A stretch of DNA of 64,000 nt from RDXT01 sp033765305 (GCA_033765305.1 JANRID010000016.1:62001-126000), one strand, 5' to 3'. Counted from the first letter of the stretch, positions 41,715 to 50,705 are shown. Notes: generated from the sequence alone by a model not told the origin. Made by a program: numbers and translations.

Positions 41715-44084
41715 TCAGCGGAAGCGCAGGACCTCCACCCCGATCGCGTACCCGTACAGGCGCCCGGAGGCAGTACGGTAGAACCGGATGTTGTTGCAGG
41801 CCCGGCCCAGATCGGCCGGCTGCCAGCTGAGCCCGCCGTCGCGCGTTTCGTAGCCGCTGCCGAGGGTGCCTACGTAGCCGTGCAGCTCGTCGATGAAGCC
41901 GATGCCGAACTCGCGGGCCTTCGGATCTTCCACCAGATTCAGCTCCTGCCAGCTCCTGCCGCCGTCGGTGGTCTTGATGATACGCTGCTGCCGGACCGCC
42001 GGATCGGGGTTGTAGGACTGGATGGTGGCATAGCCCACCGAAGGGGTGGGAAAGGAGACTTTCCACGTCGTTTCGTAGGGGCGGGCGGAGCGGTAGACAG
42101 GCGTCCAGGTCAGGCCCCCGTCTTCCGTGCGCAGCATCAGCGCATTCGATGCGGCGATATCTTCGCTGCTGGCGGCGCAGGCAATTCCTTCCTGCGGACT
42201 CAGCATCCGGATGTCGAAGAGCATCCGGCAGTCGGCCTGCATGCTGCGGGATGTGAAGGTCTCGCCGCCATCGTGCGAGACCATCAGATTGGCGGGGCTG
42301 CCCACGCGGCCTGCCGCATAGAGGTGGCAGCGGTAGGCCAGCTGGCCGTGGTTGATGTAGGGCTCCCGCAGTACCTGGATGGCGCAGAGGCCTTTCACAT
42401 AGGGGCCGGTATAGCTGACCGGCTGCCAGCTGCGCCCGCCGTCGCGGGTGCGGTAGAGCGGGATGGTATCCGTGACATTGGGGAAATATCCGGTGCCGAC
42501 CGTGCCGGCGAATCCCGTCAGGCTGTCGATGAATGCGATGCAGCGGAAAAAGGTGCCAGGCTTGGAGAGCTGGCGCGTCCAGGTGTCGCCGCCGTCGCGG
42601 GTATGCCAGATGTTGCCGCCGCCATTGACATACCAGCCCAGGCGCTCATCGATGAAGCAGATATCGTCCTGTTTGCCCGGATAGGGTTCGGTGGCCAATT
42701 TTTCCCACGCAGGCCCGGCATCCGGGGCAGATGTGCCGCCGCTGCGGATGCTGTCGGCCCAGGCAATGCAGCTGCGCGGCACCTCCGGGTCGAAGCGGTC
42801 GAAGAGCTCCTGGATCTGCTGCTGCGCCAGCAGCTCGTAGGCCAGCTGCATGGTGCCGGTCCGGGCGAAGGTATGGTCGGTTTCGGGAAATGCCCGGAAG
42901 CTCGCGCGTCCGGGATGCGCATGGTTGACACTGTAGACGATCTGCTCATGATCGGCGCGCGAGAATGCCTGAAAGTCTGTTCCGCCCCACATGACGCGCA
43001 CGAAGGCATCGGTGCGGAGCCAGTTCCCGATCAGGGGCATGTCCTGAATCTGCCGCCAGTATTCCGCATTGCGTCCGAAGATCCGGCCCTGGCCGTCGTA
43101 TTCCCAGTAGGCCCGCAGCAGCGAATCGGTATGCGGGTCGCGGGCGAGGGTTTCGAGCGGGGTGCGCTGGATGAAATAGGCATATGCCAGCTCGGCCTGA
43201 TCCCGGCAGGAGGCTTCGTACTCCGCCGGATCCGGGTGGGCCAGCATGCCCTGGAGGCGGTTGAGCTCCAGCTGGTATTCAAACCAGCTTTTGGCCGTTG
43301 TCCCATACACCATGACCCCTTTCACGCGGTGCTTCGCGCTGAGGGCAGGCGCTACGATGCCGCCCATGGAGTGGCCGAAGATGAACACGTTCGAGGTGTC
43401 CACATACGGCAGCGACTTGAGTTTGAGCAAGCCCTGCTCAAATCCGTCGATTTCATCGGCCAGGGAGCAGGATTCGCAGGGGGGCGTATGGCGGCTGTCG
43501 CCCAGCCCGCTTTTTTCGATCCGCAGCACCACATACCCGGCGTCGCTGAAGGCCTTGACGATCTTCGTGTACGGGTGATCGGGGCCCATTCCATCGATGG
43601 ACGAGCAGGTATATCCGGGGATAAAGAGCAGAGCAGGGTGGGGGCCCGGGCTGCGCGGCCTGTTGATGAGCACCCGCAGGCGCCCCCCGCGGTAGGGGGC
43701 AGATTCGTAGAGGATGTCGGCCACCGGGTCGGTTTCACGGGGCCTTCCATCGCATGTGCCTTTGAGCACCAACTGCTTTTCATTCCGAAGCAAGGTCAGG
43801 CGCACTTCATCGCCCTCGTAGAGGGATTGCCAGCCCGTCATAAAGCCGGCCAGATCCTGAACAGGCTGCCGGTTGAGTTCGAGCAGGACATCGCCGTCCT
43901 GCGCCTGGAGCCGCATCGAGGTGCCGCCGACGACGCGCACGATGCGCACGCCGCCGGTCTGGCGGCCCGGGAGGCCGTCTGCGTCGCTGAGCTGCGCGCC
44001 AAACCACGCTTTGCGCGGCAGCTCCTGCGCAGCCAGCTGGCCCAGTCCCAGGCCGAACAAGGTAATCCAAGCCCAAAGGTTCAT
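41715..44084 (-). CDS. Fusion protein: PDZ, alpha/beta hydrolase and YCF48-like propeller
   Basis: A 789-residue exported protein (signal AWITLFGLGLGQLAAQ). Residues about 40-110 form a PDZ-like module (GGVRIVRVVGGTSMRLQAQD, GDVLLELNRQPVQDLAGF). Residues about 120-460 are an alpha/beta hydrolase with ALLFIPGYTCSS, nucleophile elbow FGHSMGG, and a C-terminal FPETDHTFA histidine. From about residue 470 come repeats such as DDICFIDERLGWYVNGGGNI and HTRDGGDTWTRQLSK, each a Y/W-rich BNR/YCF48-type propeller blade. Each part is recognisable, but the combination is unusual. It may be a surface-exposed peptidase or esterase with a propeller for partner or substrate binding; that is inference. Confidence 0.82.
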   Translation of the reverse strand: MNLWAWITLFGLGLGQLAAQELPRKAWFGAQLSDADGLPGRQTGGVRIVRVVGGTSMRLQAQDGDVLLELNRQPVQDLAGFMTGWQSLYEGDEVRLTLLRNEKQLVLKGTCDGRPRETDPVADILYESAPYRGGRLRVLINRPRSPGPHPALLFIPGYTCSSIDGMGPDHPYTKIVKAFSDAGYVVLRIEKSGLGDSRHTPPCESCSLADEIDGFEQGLLKLKSLPYVDTSNVFIFGHSMGGIVAPALSAKHRVKGVMVYGTTAKSWFEYQLELNRLQGMLAHPDPAEYEASCRDQAELAYAYFIQRTPLETLARDPHTDSLLRAYWEYDGQGRIFGRNAEYWRQIQDMPLIGNWLRTDAFVRVMWGGTDFQAFSRADHEQIVYSVNHAHPGRASFRAFPETDHTFARTGTMQLAYELLAQQQIQELFDRFDPEVPRSCIAWADSIRSGGTSAPDAGPAWEKLATEPYPGKQDDICFIDERLGWYVNGGGNIWHTRDGGDTWTRQLSKPGTFFRCIAFIDSLTGFAGTVGTGYFPNVTDTIPLYRTRDGGRSWQPVSYTGPYVKGLCAIQVLREPYINHGQLAYRCHLYAAGRVGSPANLMVSHDGGETFTSRSMQADCRMLFDIRMLSPQEGIACAASSEDIAASNALMLRTEDGGLTWTPVYRSARPYETTWKVSFPTPSVGYATIQSYNPDPAVRQQRIIKTTDGGRSWQELNLVEDPKAREFGIGFIDELHGYVGTLGSGYETRDGGLSWQPADLGRACNNIRFYRTASGRLYGYAIGVEVLRFR

Positions 44085-44148
44085 GTTGCAGGATACGTGT
44101 AAGATGCAGAATGCAGCAAACCTAGCAGGTGCCGCAGTTCCGGGCTTG

Positions 44149-45021
44149 TCAGATCCTGCTATTCTGAAGCCCGTAGCGGGAGGGTGCGAGGCCTGTACGC
44201 TGCTTGAAGGCCTTGCTGAAGCTGGGCAGATCGGCGAATCCGCAGCGGAATGCTACTTCGGCAGGCGGCTCGCCGCCGGAGAGCCACGCAGCAGCCTCTG
44301 CAATGCGCTGATCCAGCAGGTACTGGTAGGGCGTCTGGCCGAATGCGAGCCGGAACAGGCGGATGAAATGGTACTCCGACAAGGCGCAGGCACGGGCCAT
44401 GTCCCGGATGCGGAGCGGCTGGCAGCAGTTCCGGGCGATATAGGCACGGGCTTCGGCCAGGCGGCGGTAGCACTCGGCATTGGTCGCCGGCTGCAGGCCG
44501 GGCAGGCGCCTCAGCTGCGCATACACCTGCTGCTGGTCCAGCAGGAACTGCTCGGCCAGCGCAAAAAACAGATCCGGGCCGATGTCCTGCCCGGCAAGCG
44601 GCTGCCGCGTCAGGGCAGGCGCGGTCTGCTGCAGCAGCTGCCCCAGGCGCGTGTCGCGGCTGTGCAGCTTCAGCACCGGCACCGATGCCAGCTGACAGCA
44701 GAGCCGCTCCGGTTCGGGGCTCAGGGCCGAGGCCATCCCGAGCAGGGTGTCCCGCCCAAAGTCGATGCAAATCCCTGTCACCGGGTCCCGGCTGTCGATC
44801 CGCACACTGCCGGCGGCCGCACCCAAACCGACCAGATACTCCCCGGCGCCCACCTCGTACGTACGCCCTTCAAGCTGATAGCGCTCGCTGCCGGAAAGCA
44901 CATACTTGATGAAAACCGGCGCAAACGCAATGGCCCGCGCTACCTGGGTAGCATGCGATACCCGGATCTCGGTGCGCTCGTGCGCCGAGGGATCAAGCGT
45001 GCGTATGTCGACCTGCATCAT
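44149..45021 (-). CDS. AraC-family transcriptional regulator
   Basis: A 290-residue regulator. The N-terminal half is a cupin-like sensor (VFIKYVLSGSERYQLEGRTY, GAGEYLVGLGAAAGSVRI); the C-terminal 100 residues are a double helix-turn-helix with RIRDMARACALSEYHFIRLF and VAFRCGFADLPSFSKAFKQR, ending GLAPSRYGL, the standard AraC/XylS DNA-binding region. The frame is open further upstream to 45999 but that stretch is antisense to the desaturase gene, so ATG 45021 is chosen. Neighbours are the fusion hydrolase (64 bases downstream) and the divergent desaturase-family gene, its likeliest targets. Confidence 0.9.
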   Translation of the reverse strand: MMQVDIRTLDPSAHERTEIRVSHATQVARAIAFAPVFIKYVLSGSERYQLEGRTYEVGAGEYLVGLGAAAGSVRIDSRDPVTGICIDFGRDTLLGMASALSPEPERLCCQLASVPVLKLHSRDTRLGQLLQQTAPALTRQPLAGQDIGPDLFFALAEQFLLDQQQVYAQLRRLPGLQPATNAECYRRLAEARAYIARNCCQPLRIRDMARACALSEYHFIRLFRLAFGQTPYQYLLDQRIAEAAAWLSGGEPPAEVAFRCGFADLPSFSKAFKQRTGLAPSRYGLQNSRI

Positions 45022-45174
45022 ATATCCCAGGCTGCTGCAAGCATCTGGCAGCTGTCCGTGTACGCGCCGGGCGCAGCCTGGGTTCTGTGACCTGGGTTCC
45101 TGAACGGGCAGCAGATGCGCGGGAGATTTGCGTGCAGTCTCCGGACTGTACACGACACGCATCTTCTTACGCCG

Positions 45175-46191
45175 ATGGATTCGATTCTCGCTTTGATTGC
45201 CGAGGGCTACCGGGGCTATGCCGCCTACCTCTGGAAGGAACTCACCTTCCAGGTGCAGCCCTTCTGGAAAAACTATGTCTGGATGCTGGTGGCGGTTTCC
45301 GCCTTTTTCTTCGCCCTGGAGCTGATCCGGCCCTGGCGCACCGGCCAGCGCAAATTCCGCAAGGATTTCTGGCTGGACTTTTTCTACATGTTTTTCAATT
45401 TCTTCCTCTTTTCCCTCGTCGTCTACCAGGCAGCCTCCCTCATGGTGGTCAACCTGCTCAACGATGGCATCCTCCGGCTCACCGGCTTCGACCTCCAGGC
45501 CAGCAATCCCATGCGCAGCTGGCCGCAATGGGCCATTCTGCTGACGGGTTTTGTGGTGCGGGACTTCGTGCAGTGGTGGGTGCACCGGCTGCTGCACGCC
45601 TCGCCGAGGCTGTGGGAGTTTCACAAGGTGCATCATTCCGTGGAGGAAATGGGCTTTGCGGCGCACCTGCGCTATCACTGGATGGAAACGGTGGTGTACC
45701 GCAGCATCGAGTACCTGCCGCTGGCGCTGCTGGGCGTGGGGCTGCACGATTTTTTCCTCATCCACATCTTTACCCTGGCCTGGGGGCATTATAACCACGC
45801 CAATATCCACCTCAGCGGCCGCCTGACCGGCGGGGTGCTGTTCGGCCTGATCGCCCTGTTCATCGCCACGACCTCCTATTCGATGGAATGGTACCTGAAC
45901 CTGCTCGTGACGCTGGGCGGCGCAGCCTTCGGGGCGGCAGTCGTGGGGCCCTACATGAAGGTGATTTTCAACAGCCCGGACATGCATATCTGGCACCATG
46001 CCTACGACATTCCCGAAGACCGCCCTGCGGGGATCAACTTCGGCATCACGCTGGCGGTCTGGGATTATATCTGGCGCACCAACTGGATGCCCTATGAGGG
46101 CCGAGACATCCGGCTGGGCTTTCCGGGAATCGAGCGCTTTCCGCAGAGCTTTATCGGGCAGAGCCTGTACGGACTGCGGAAGCGGAGCTGA
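45175..46191 (+). CDS. Sterol desaturase/fatty acid hydroxylase-family membrane protein
   Basis: A 338-residue polytopic membrane protein with the histidine boxes of the fatty acid hydroxylase superfamily: HRLLHASPRLWEFHKVHH (HxxxH and HxxHH), HYRMNH-like HYNHANIH, and MHIWHHAYD near the C terminus, which together bind two irons. Four to six hydrophobic helices flank them. Family members hydroxylate or desaturate sterols, carotenoids or ether lipids; the substrate is unknown. Start 45175 (MDSILALIAEGYRGYAAYLW) is used instead of 45115 because the extra 20 codons lie in leader sequence. It is divergent from the AraC regulator. Confidence 0.9.
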   Translation: MDSILALIAEGYRGYAAYLWKELTFQVQPFWKNYVWMLVAVSAFFFALELIRPWRTGQRKFRKDFWLDFFYMFFNFFLFSLVVYQAASLMVVNLLNDGILRLTGFDLQASNPMRSWPQWAILLTGFVVRDFVQWWVHRLLHASPRLWEFHKVHHSVEEMGFAAHLRYHWMETVVYRSIEYLPLALLGVGLHDFFLIHIFTLAWGHYNHANIHLSGRLTGGVLFGLIALFIATTSYSMEWYLNLLVTLGGAAFGAAVVGPYMKVIFNSPDMHIWHHAYDIPEDRPAGINFGITLAVWDYIWRTNWMPYEGRDIRLGFPGIERFPQSFIGQSLYGLRKRS

Positions 46192-46207
46192 GCGGCAGGC
46201 GCAGCAG

Positions 46208-46237
46208 TTGGATTGCAGGTCGTTCTGCGTATCTTGC
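46208..46237 (+). promoter_or_regulatory. Promoter candidate for the MFS gene
   Basis: TTGG (46208-46211) and TATCTTGC (46230-46237) are 18 bases apart, similar to the -33/-7 elements of Bacteroidota, 31 bases before ATG 46269. Confidence 0.4.
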
Positions 46238-46268
46238 TTTCCTGCTGCTACGCCTTATTCCGCCCCCT

Positions 46269-47594
46269 ATGCCCGCTGCCGGACCCGGACGCTACCGCTG
46301 GCGCATCGTCGCGCTGCTTTTCATGGCTACCACCATCAATTACATCGACCGGCAGGTGCTGTCGTTTACGATGCTGGATGAGCCGTTCCGGAAAGAGATG
46401 CTGGATCTGGCGCCGGATGCCGTGCTGACCGAAGCGGACCAGAACCGCTTCAAAATCGAGTACGGCTACGTGGATGCGGCGTTCAAATTTGCCTATGCGG
46501 CGGGCTTTCTGGTCATGGGCTGGCTTGCCGACCGGCTGGGCACGCGGCGGGGCTTTTCGCTGGGCATTCTGATCTGGAGTCTGGCCGGTACGGCCACGGC
46601 CTTCATCGGCTCGCTGGGCAGCCTGAAATGGGCCCGCGCCCTGCTGGGCCTGGGCGAAGCAGCCAATTTCCCCTCGTCCATCAAAACCGTGGCAGAGTGG
46701 TTCCCCAAGCACGAGCATTCCTTCGCCTCCGGCCTGTTCAACGCCGGCGCCAATGCAGGCATCATCCTCACTGCCGCCGGCATTCCCTGGCTGACGGCTC
46801 AGTACGGCTGGCGCGCCTCCTTTCTGGCTACCGGCATCCTGGGTTTCCTGCTGCTGATCCTCTGGCGGGTCTTCTACCAGACACCGGAACAGAGCGGCGC
46901 CTCGCAGGCGGAGCTGGACTATATCCGTGCCGGCCAGGATCCGGCGCCGCAAGCGGCAGCCATCCCGTGGCGGAAGCTGCTCGGCTACCGCCAGACCTGG
47001 GTGTTCATTACGGGCAAATTCCTCGCCGACCCCATCTGGTGGCTGTATCTGTCCTGGCTGCCGGACTTTTTCAATTCGGGGGAATCGCTGGGCCAGAAGC
47101 TGGACCTCAAGACGGTGGGCATTCCGTTTCTCGTCATCTACATCGTATCGGACCTGGGCAGCATCTTTTTCGGCTGGCTGGCGACGCGCTTCATGGAGCG
47201 CGGCTGGAGCATGAACCGGGCCCGCAAGACCACCATGCTGCTCTGCGCGCTGGCCGTCACGCCGATGTATTTCGCCTCCACGACCCACAGTCTGTACCTT
47301 GCCGTCGGGCTGATCGCGCTGGCGGCGGCGGCCCATCAGGGCTGGTCTGCGAATATGTATTCGATCGCGTCGGGGCTGTTTCCGCGCAATGCGGTGGCTT
47401 CGGTGACGGGCATTGGCGGCATGGCCGGCGCGCTCGGCGGGGTGATCCTCGCCGCGTACGCGGGCGTGATCCGGGTGCAGTTCGGCTACCTGCCGCTCTT
47501 CGTGCTGGCCGGCAGCACCTATCTGCTGGCGCTCGGCATCATCCAGCTGCTGGCGCCGAAGCTGACGCCGGTGCAGCCCGGCAGCCCGGCCTGA
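46269..47594 (+). CDS. MFS transporter, hexuronate/sugar-acid type
   Basis: A 441-residue transporter of the major facilitator superfamily with about twelve helices. The N terminus RWRIVALLFMATTINYIDRQ followed by VLSF is the signature of the anion:cation symporter (ExuT/hexuronate) branch, and the A-loop motif between helices 2 and 3 reads GWLADRLGTRRGF. The central KTVAEWFPKHEHSFASGLFN is also characteristic. Family members take up hexuronates or other sugar acids by proton symport. The GH172-like lipoprotein gene runs toward it with four bases between stops. Confidence 0.9.
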   Translation: MPAAGPGRYRWRIVALLFMATTINYIDRQVLSFTMLDEPFRKEMLDLAPDAVLTEADQNRFKIEYGYVDAAFKFAYAAGFLVMGWLADRLGTRRGFSLGILIWSLAGTATAFIGSLGSLKWARALLGLGEAANFPSSIKTVAEWFPKHEHSFASGLFNAGANAGIILTAAGIPWLTAQYGWRASFLATGILGFLLLILWRVFYQTPEQSGASQAELDYIRAGQDPAPQAAAIPWRKLLGYRQTWVFITGKFLADPIWWLYLSWLPDFFNSGESLGQKLDLKTVGIPFLVIYIVSDLGSIFFGWLATRFMERGWSMNRARKTTMLLCALAVTPMYFASTTHSLYLAVGLIALAAAAHQGWSANMYSIASGLFPRNAVASVTGIGGMAGALGGVILAAYAGVIRVQFGYLPLFVLAGSTYLLALGIIQLLAPKLTPVQPGSPA

Positions 47595-47598
47595 GCGG

Positions 47599-48837
47599 CT
47601 ATTCCCGCCGGATGCCCCAGGTGCGCACCGCCGCCGGCTGGAGCCTGGGCAGCCCGCTGGACGGGCGGTCGAGGTAGAAATAGGCAACGGCGGACATGTC
47701 GTCCGAGCGGTAGTAATTCGTCCAGCCGTCGATGAGCGCCGGATCGTCCAGCTGGGTGACGGAACCGGGGCGGTACAAAGGCTGGAGCTTGACCGTATCG
47801 GAATGGATGCTGACGGGAATCAGCGGCACGCCCCGGGCCTGCAGGTCCCGGACCTGGGCCTTCATGCTGCCCCCGATCTGCTGGATCGTTACGCGGCAGC
47901 CGCTTCCGAAATAGACCGGATCGGGCAGGTGATAGCGGTAGAACGCCCACTGGCGCGCCGCCGGATCGGCGATGAGGCAGCCCGTGTATCGGTTGCAGAA
48001 AGCCCCCTGGCCCCAGGCGGTGCCGATATAGTCTTCCGTGCCCGTGCCGATGAGGGTAGGCAGCTGCTGGTCGCCGTCGAGGTACAGCTTGACCTCGCCC
48101 TCGCCCCACCAGTGGTCTCCGTAGCGGGGATGGGCGTTGATGCCGGCATTGACGCCGAGAAACCGGCCCTTGCCCTGGACCTGGGGCAGGATTTCGAAGT
48201 CCTGTCCCAGCGCGGTAGCGGTATCGCGGCGCCAGCAGGCGTGGAAATACATCCACGCCGGATCCCAGCGGCTGACGGTTTGCACGTCGATGTCGTAGAA
48301 GACCATGTGGAGGTCCATGCCCGACTCGTTGACCAGCTCGATACGGGCGCTGCGGCGGAAGGGCATCTGCACGAAGGCATTGAAGGAGCGGCCTTCGGGG
48401 TTGGCGAAGAGGGCATTCTCGAAGGCCGTGGTACGGCCCAGACCCACGCCGAAGAAATCGCCGAAGGGCACCTCCACGGCGGGCTGCGTTTCGCCGTCCC
48501 AGTACATCCGCAGCACGAGGCTGCGCAGCATATAGGGCGTGCGGTGGTTGATGGTGATCCAGATACGGGTGATGATGCCTGGCCCTTGCAGGTCCAGCAG
48601 GGTCTGGGTGCTGCCGGCCGGCAGGCGGTCGAAGGGATGGCCCTTGGCGCCGTTGTTTTCCTGGCCGCCCTGGCCGGGAGCGCCAGCGGGGTTTTCGAAG
48701 CTCACCCAGCGGGGGCGGGCTGCATCGGTGTACACAAAGGGCTCCTGCGGGAGGACCGGAGCCTGGGCGGGCGGTGCGCTGCAGGCCGCCAGGGCAAGGG
48801 CCGGCAGCCAGAAGCGCATGCGGAAGCGGAGCAGCAT
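47599..48837 (-). CDS. DUF2961 (glycoside hydrolase family 172-like) lipoprotein
   Basis: A 412-residue exported lipoprotein (RFWLPALALAAC, cysteine near residue 19) of the DUF2961 family, in which GH172 enzymes such as difructose-anhydride and arabinofuranan-acting hydrolases occur. Diagnostic parts are LLDLQGPGIITRIWITINH near residue 85, EVPFGDFFGVGLGRTTAFEN, the GTGTEDYIGTAWGQGAFCNR segment with likely catalytic glutamate, and YRYHLPDPVYFGSGCRVTIQ. The core is complete. It may release sugars that the adjacent MFS transporter imports; that link is positional only. Confidence 0.87.
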   Translation of the reverse strand: MLLRFRMRFWLPALALAACSAPPAQAPVLPQEPFVYTDAARPRWVSFENPAGAPGQGGQENNGAKGHPFDRLPAGSTQTLLDLQGPGIITRIWITINHRTPYMLRSLVLRMYWDGETQPAVEVPFGDFFGVGLGRTTAFENALFANPEGRSFNAFVQMPFRRSARIELVNESGMDLHMVFYDIDVQTVSRWDPAWMYFHACWRRDTATALGQDFEILPQVQGKGRFLGVNAGINAHPRYGDHWWGEGEVKLYLDGDQQLPTLIGTGTEDYIGTAWGQGAFCNRYTGCLIADPAARQWAFYRYHLPDPVYFGSGCRVTIQQIGGSMKAQVRDLQARGVPLIPVSIHSDTVKLQPLYRPGSVTQLDDPALIDGWTNYYRSDDMSAVAYFYLDRPSSGLPRLQPAAVRTWGIRRE

Positions 48838-48995
48838 GGCAAGGGGATTGGGCGGAAGGTATTCAATGATACGCGCTGCGCGGCGATTTTCCTAGCGCCC
48901 TGGCTGTCCGGCGTTTCCATGCTGGATGGCATGGGCCTTCGAGCTTCCGCTCCCGCGGGTTCGCCTGGACGCAGGCAGGTCAGCGGCCAGGTGTG

Positions 48996-49019
48996 CCCGA
49001 TCCGTTCGATTGGATCGGG
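48996..49019. repeat. Perfect 8-base hairpin
   Basis: CCCGATCC (48996-49003) and GGATCGGG (49012-49019) enclose an 8-base loop in the 203-base gap 48838-49040. It lies 21 bases past the 3' end of the nucleotidyltransferase remnant on the minus strand and may be its old terminator. Confidence 0.45.
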
Positions 49020-49040
49020 AATCGGAAGAGCCTTGCAGGT

Positions 49041-49485
49041 CTATTCATCCGGTAAATTCTCCAAATCCCCGAGATCCTTGTTTCTGCCGGTCGATCGTTT
49101 ATTCTTTTTGAGATCCCCCAATCCTATGAGCTTTACGTTCCGCCCATCTATTTGCATGTCATTCCGCTGAGGATACGCCGCCTCAAAGCTCAGTCCGGAC
49201 GTGGCGGTCATGATCGATGCGAAGGGGAGGATATCCCAGCTGCGCCACTTGGTCTGGATTGGTGAAGTCGGCAGGGGTCCAATCGGGGAACCGAAACCCG
49301 AAATCAGCAAGGGCATGTATGACCTTTTGAGCATTTTCTCCCGTAGGATTGACCTAAAAGTCTATATCACCGGTGGTTCGCACATGACCACAGGCGGCTA
49401 CTGCGTAACTGCCTACCAAGAGGTATTCCACTTCATGGGCGTTTAACTACCTGATAAACTCGCTGAAGTCGGAGGGTAGCGTCAT
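49041..49485 (-). pseudogene. Nucleotidyltransferase-fold protein, decayed
   Basis: From ATG 49485 the minus strand reads MTLPSDFSEFIR, stop TAG, then LNAHEVEYLLVGSYAVAACG and HVRTTGDIDF, stop TAG, VNPTGENAQKVIHALADFGF, and ADFTNPDQVAQLGYPPLRID. A frameshift near 49210 then leads into MTATSGLSFEAAYPQRNDMQ and VKLIGLGDLKKNKRSTGRNK followed by DLGDLENLP. This order (GS...TxDID, RIDxxT, NKRxxGRxxDLxDLE) is that of small MNT/AbiEii-like nucleotidyltransferases often linked with a short upstream partner. Two nonsense codons, one probably replacing the W of DIDxW, and one frameshift make it nonfunctional. Confidence 0.75.
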
Positions 49486-49612
49486 AGCCAAAGGTGTGTT
49501 GACGAAGAAACTCCAGCGCTTGCCACCGCAGTTCGAGGGGCTGTGCGATCCAATACCGCCAGTCCTGATCCGGGAGCCCTTGCCGGGTGATCTTGAGCGC
49601 CGAGCGGTTCAT
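49433..49612 (-). CDS. Short partner protein of the nucleotidyltransferase module
   Basis: A 59-residue open frame from ATG 49612: MNRSALKITRQGLPDQDWRY, WIAQPLELRWQALEFLRQHT and LRLQRVYQVVKRP. The pattern W-x-x-x-x-P-x-E-R-x-x-A-x-E-x-LR near the middle and R-x-QRVY-x-VxKR at the end recur in the short ORF that commonly precedes this type of nucleotidyltransferase in Bacteroidota and cyanobacteria. Here it overlaps the start of the nucleotidyltransferase remnant by 53 bases, as expected for a coupled pair. Its own frame is intact, but its partner is dead. A toxin-antitoxin role has been suggested for such pairs; this is not shown here. Confidence 0.5.
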   Translation of the reverse strand: MNRSALKITRQGLPDQDWRYWIAQPLELRWQALEFLRQHTFGYDATLRLQRVYQVVKRP

Positions 49613-49640
49613 GCGGAAGTCTTCGGGCATAGGAGGGGCT

Positions 49641-49906
49641 TTAAAGAAATGCATGAAGTGCAGGGGGGAAATTAAGATATTCTCTTTCGGTTCTGCTGCA
49701 CCAGGTGTGGGCATTAACCCGCAGGGAGTGCTTGGGGGCGGACAATTCGACAAACGCTCGGAAGCCGGGGCTGAATACCTTTGAGTCGGCATACTGCTGG
49801 CGCAACAGTTCAATGGCAGCGATTCGCTCCTGAGGGGCTGTCCTGGCCAAAAAGCCAGGTCAGACTGAGGCGCCCGTAAGCCGATCACCTTGACTGTTTT
49901 GTTCAT
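49641..49906 (-). pseudogene. Second, frameshifted copy of the short partner protein
   Basis: ATG 49906 opens MNKTVKVIGLRAPQSDLAFW, and after a shift near 49850 the adjacent frame continues LARTAPQERIAAIELLRQQY followed by ADSKVFSPGF. Joined, this matches the same W-L-x-x-x-x-PxERxAAxExLRQQY pattern as the neighbouring short ORF, so it is a diverged second copy. The join TTTTTGGCC fits loss of a few repeated bases. The rest of the frame to 49641 is not recognisable. Confidence 0.55.
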
Positions 49907-50116
49907 CCCCCAGTTTACGAAGAACATCAAGCATTGGGTTCGTGCCGAAGATACTTTCGCAGCCACTGCTCATCCCGGCTGCGGTTCATTGCGTGAGCGT
50001 TTCCACATCTGGCAGGAAGTCCTCCACCTCATCGTTCAGGGGATGCAGGACCATCAGAACGGGCCCGTATGTATCTTCGTGCCTGCAAGCCTGCCCGCAT
50101 CCCCCATACCTGGACC

Positions 50117-50692
50117 ATGCATCCGCTCCTGCGCGACTTCCTCGCTTCCATCCCTGAACTCGGCGCTGCTGACCGCGAGGCCCTGGCGCCGCTGCTGCGG
50201 GCGGATGAATACCCGCAGGGAACCGTGCTGCTTCAGCCGGACAGCATTGCGTGCCGCTGCTACTGGGTGCTGAAAGGCTGCGTGCGGCAGTACCTGCTCG
50301 CGGGCGGGCAGGAAAAGACCACCGCATTTTTCACCGAGAACCAGGCGGTGGCGGATTTTGCCAGCTACGCCCGCCAGCAGCCGGCCGGCCACTATTGGGT
50401 GTGCCTGGAGGACTGCGTACTGCTGGCGGGCGACCTGGGCGAGGAGCACCGCATGTACGAGGCATTCCCCGCGCTGGAGCTGGTGACCCGGCGCATGATG
50501 GCCGAGGATTTTGGGGAGATGCAGCACCAGTGGGCGGCTTTCATGACCCGCAGCCCGGAGGAGCGCTACCTGCACCTGCTCGGTACCCGGCCCGATCTGC
50601 TGCAGCGGGTGCCGCAGCACCAGCTAGCCAGCTACCTGGGCGTCACGCCCGAATCGCTGAGCCGCATCCGGCGGCGGCTGCGCAGCCGCTAG
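50117..50692 (+). CDS. Crp/Fnr-family transcriptional regulator
   Basis: A 191-residue regulator with an N-terminal cyclic-nucleotide-binding-like barrel (LAPLLRADEYPQGTVLLQPD, CYWVLKGCVRQYLLAGGQEK) and a short C-terminal helix-turn-helix ending PQHQLASYLGVTPESLSRIR. The start at 50117 matches the usual MHPLLRDFLASI opening; an earlier ATG at 50069 adds leader codons. Bacteroidota members of this size generally lack nucleotide-contact residues and the ligand is unknown. It is convergent with the DUF4386 gene, 13 bases apart, a frequent pairing in the phylum. Confidence 0.9.
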   Translation: MHPLLRDFLASIPELGAADREALAPLLRADEYPQGTVLLQPDSIACRCYWVLKGCVRQYLLAGGQEKTTAFFTENQAVADFASYARQQPAGHYWVCLEDCVLLAGDLGEEHRMYEAFPALELVTRRMMAEDFGEMQHQWAAFMTRSPEERYLHLLGTRPDLLQRVPQHQLASYLGVTPESLSRIRRRLRSR

Positions 50693-50705
50693 GCCGCCCT
50701 GCCGG

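Noticed and set aside
41583..44102. 839-codon plus-strand open frame
   Set aside because: Antisense to the PDZ-hydrolase-propeller gene; begins in a terminator and hairpin.
45022..45999. N-terminal extension of the AraC regulator frame
   Set aside because: The extra 326 codons are antisense to the histidine-box membrane protein and carry no protein features.
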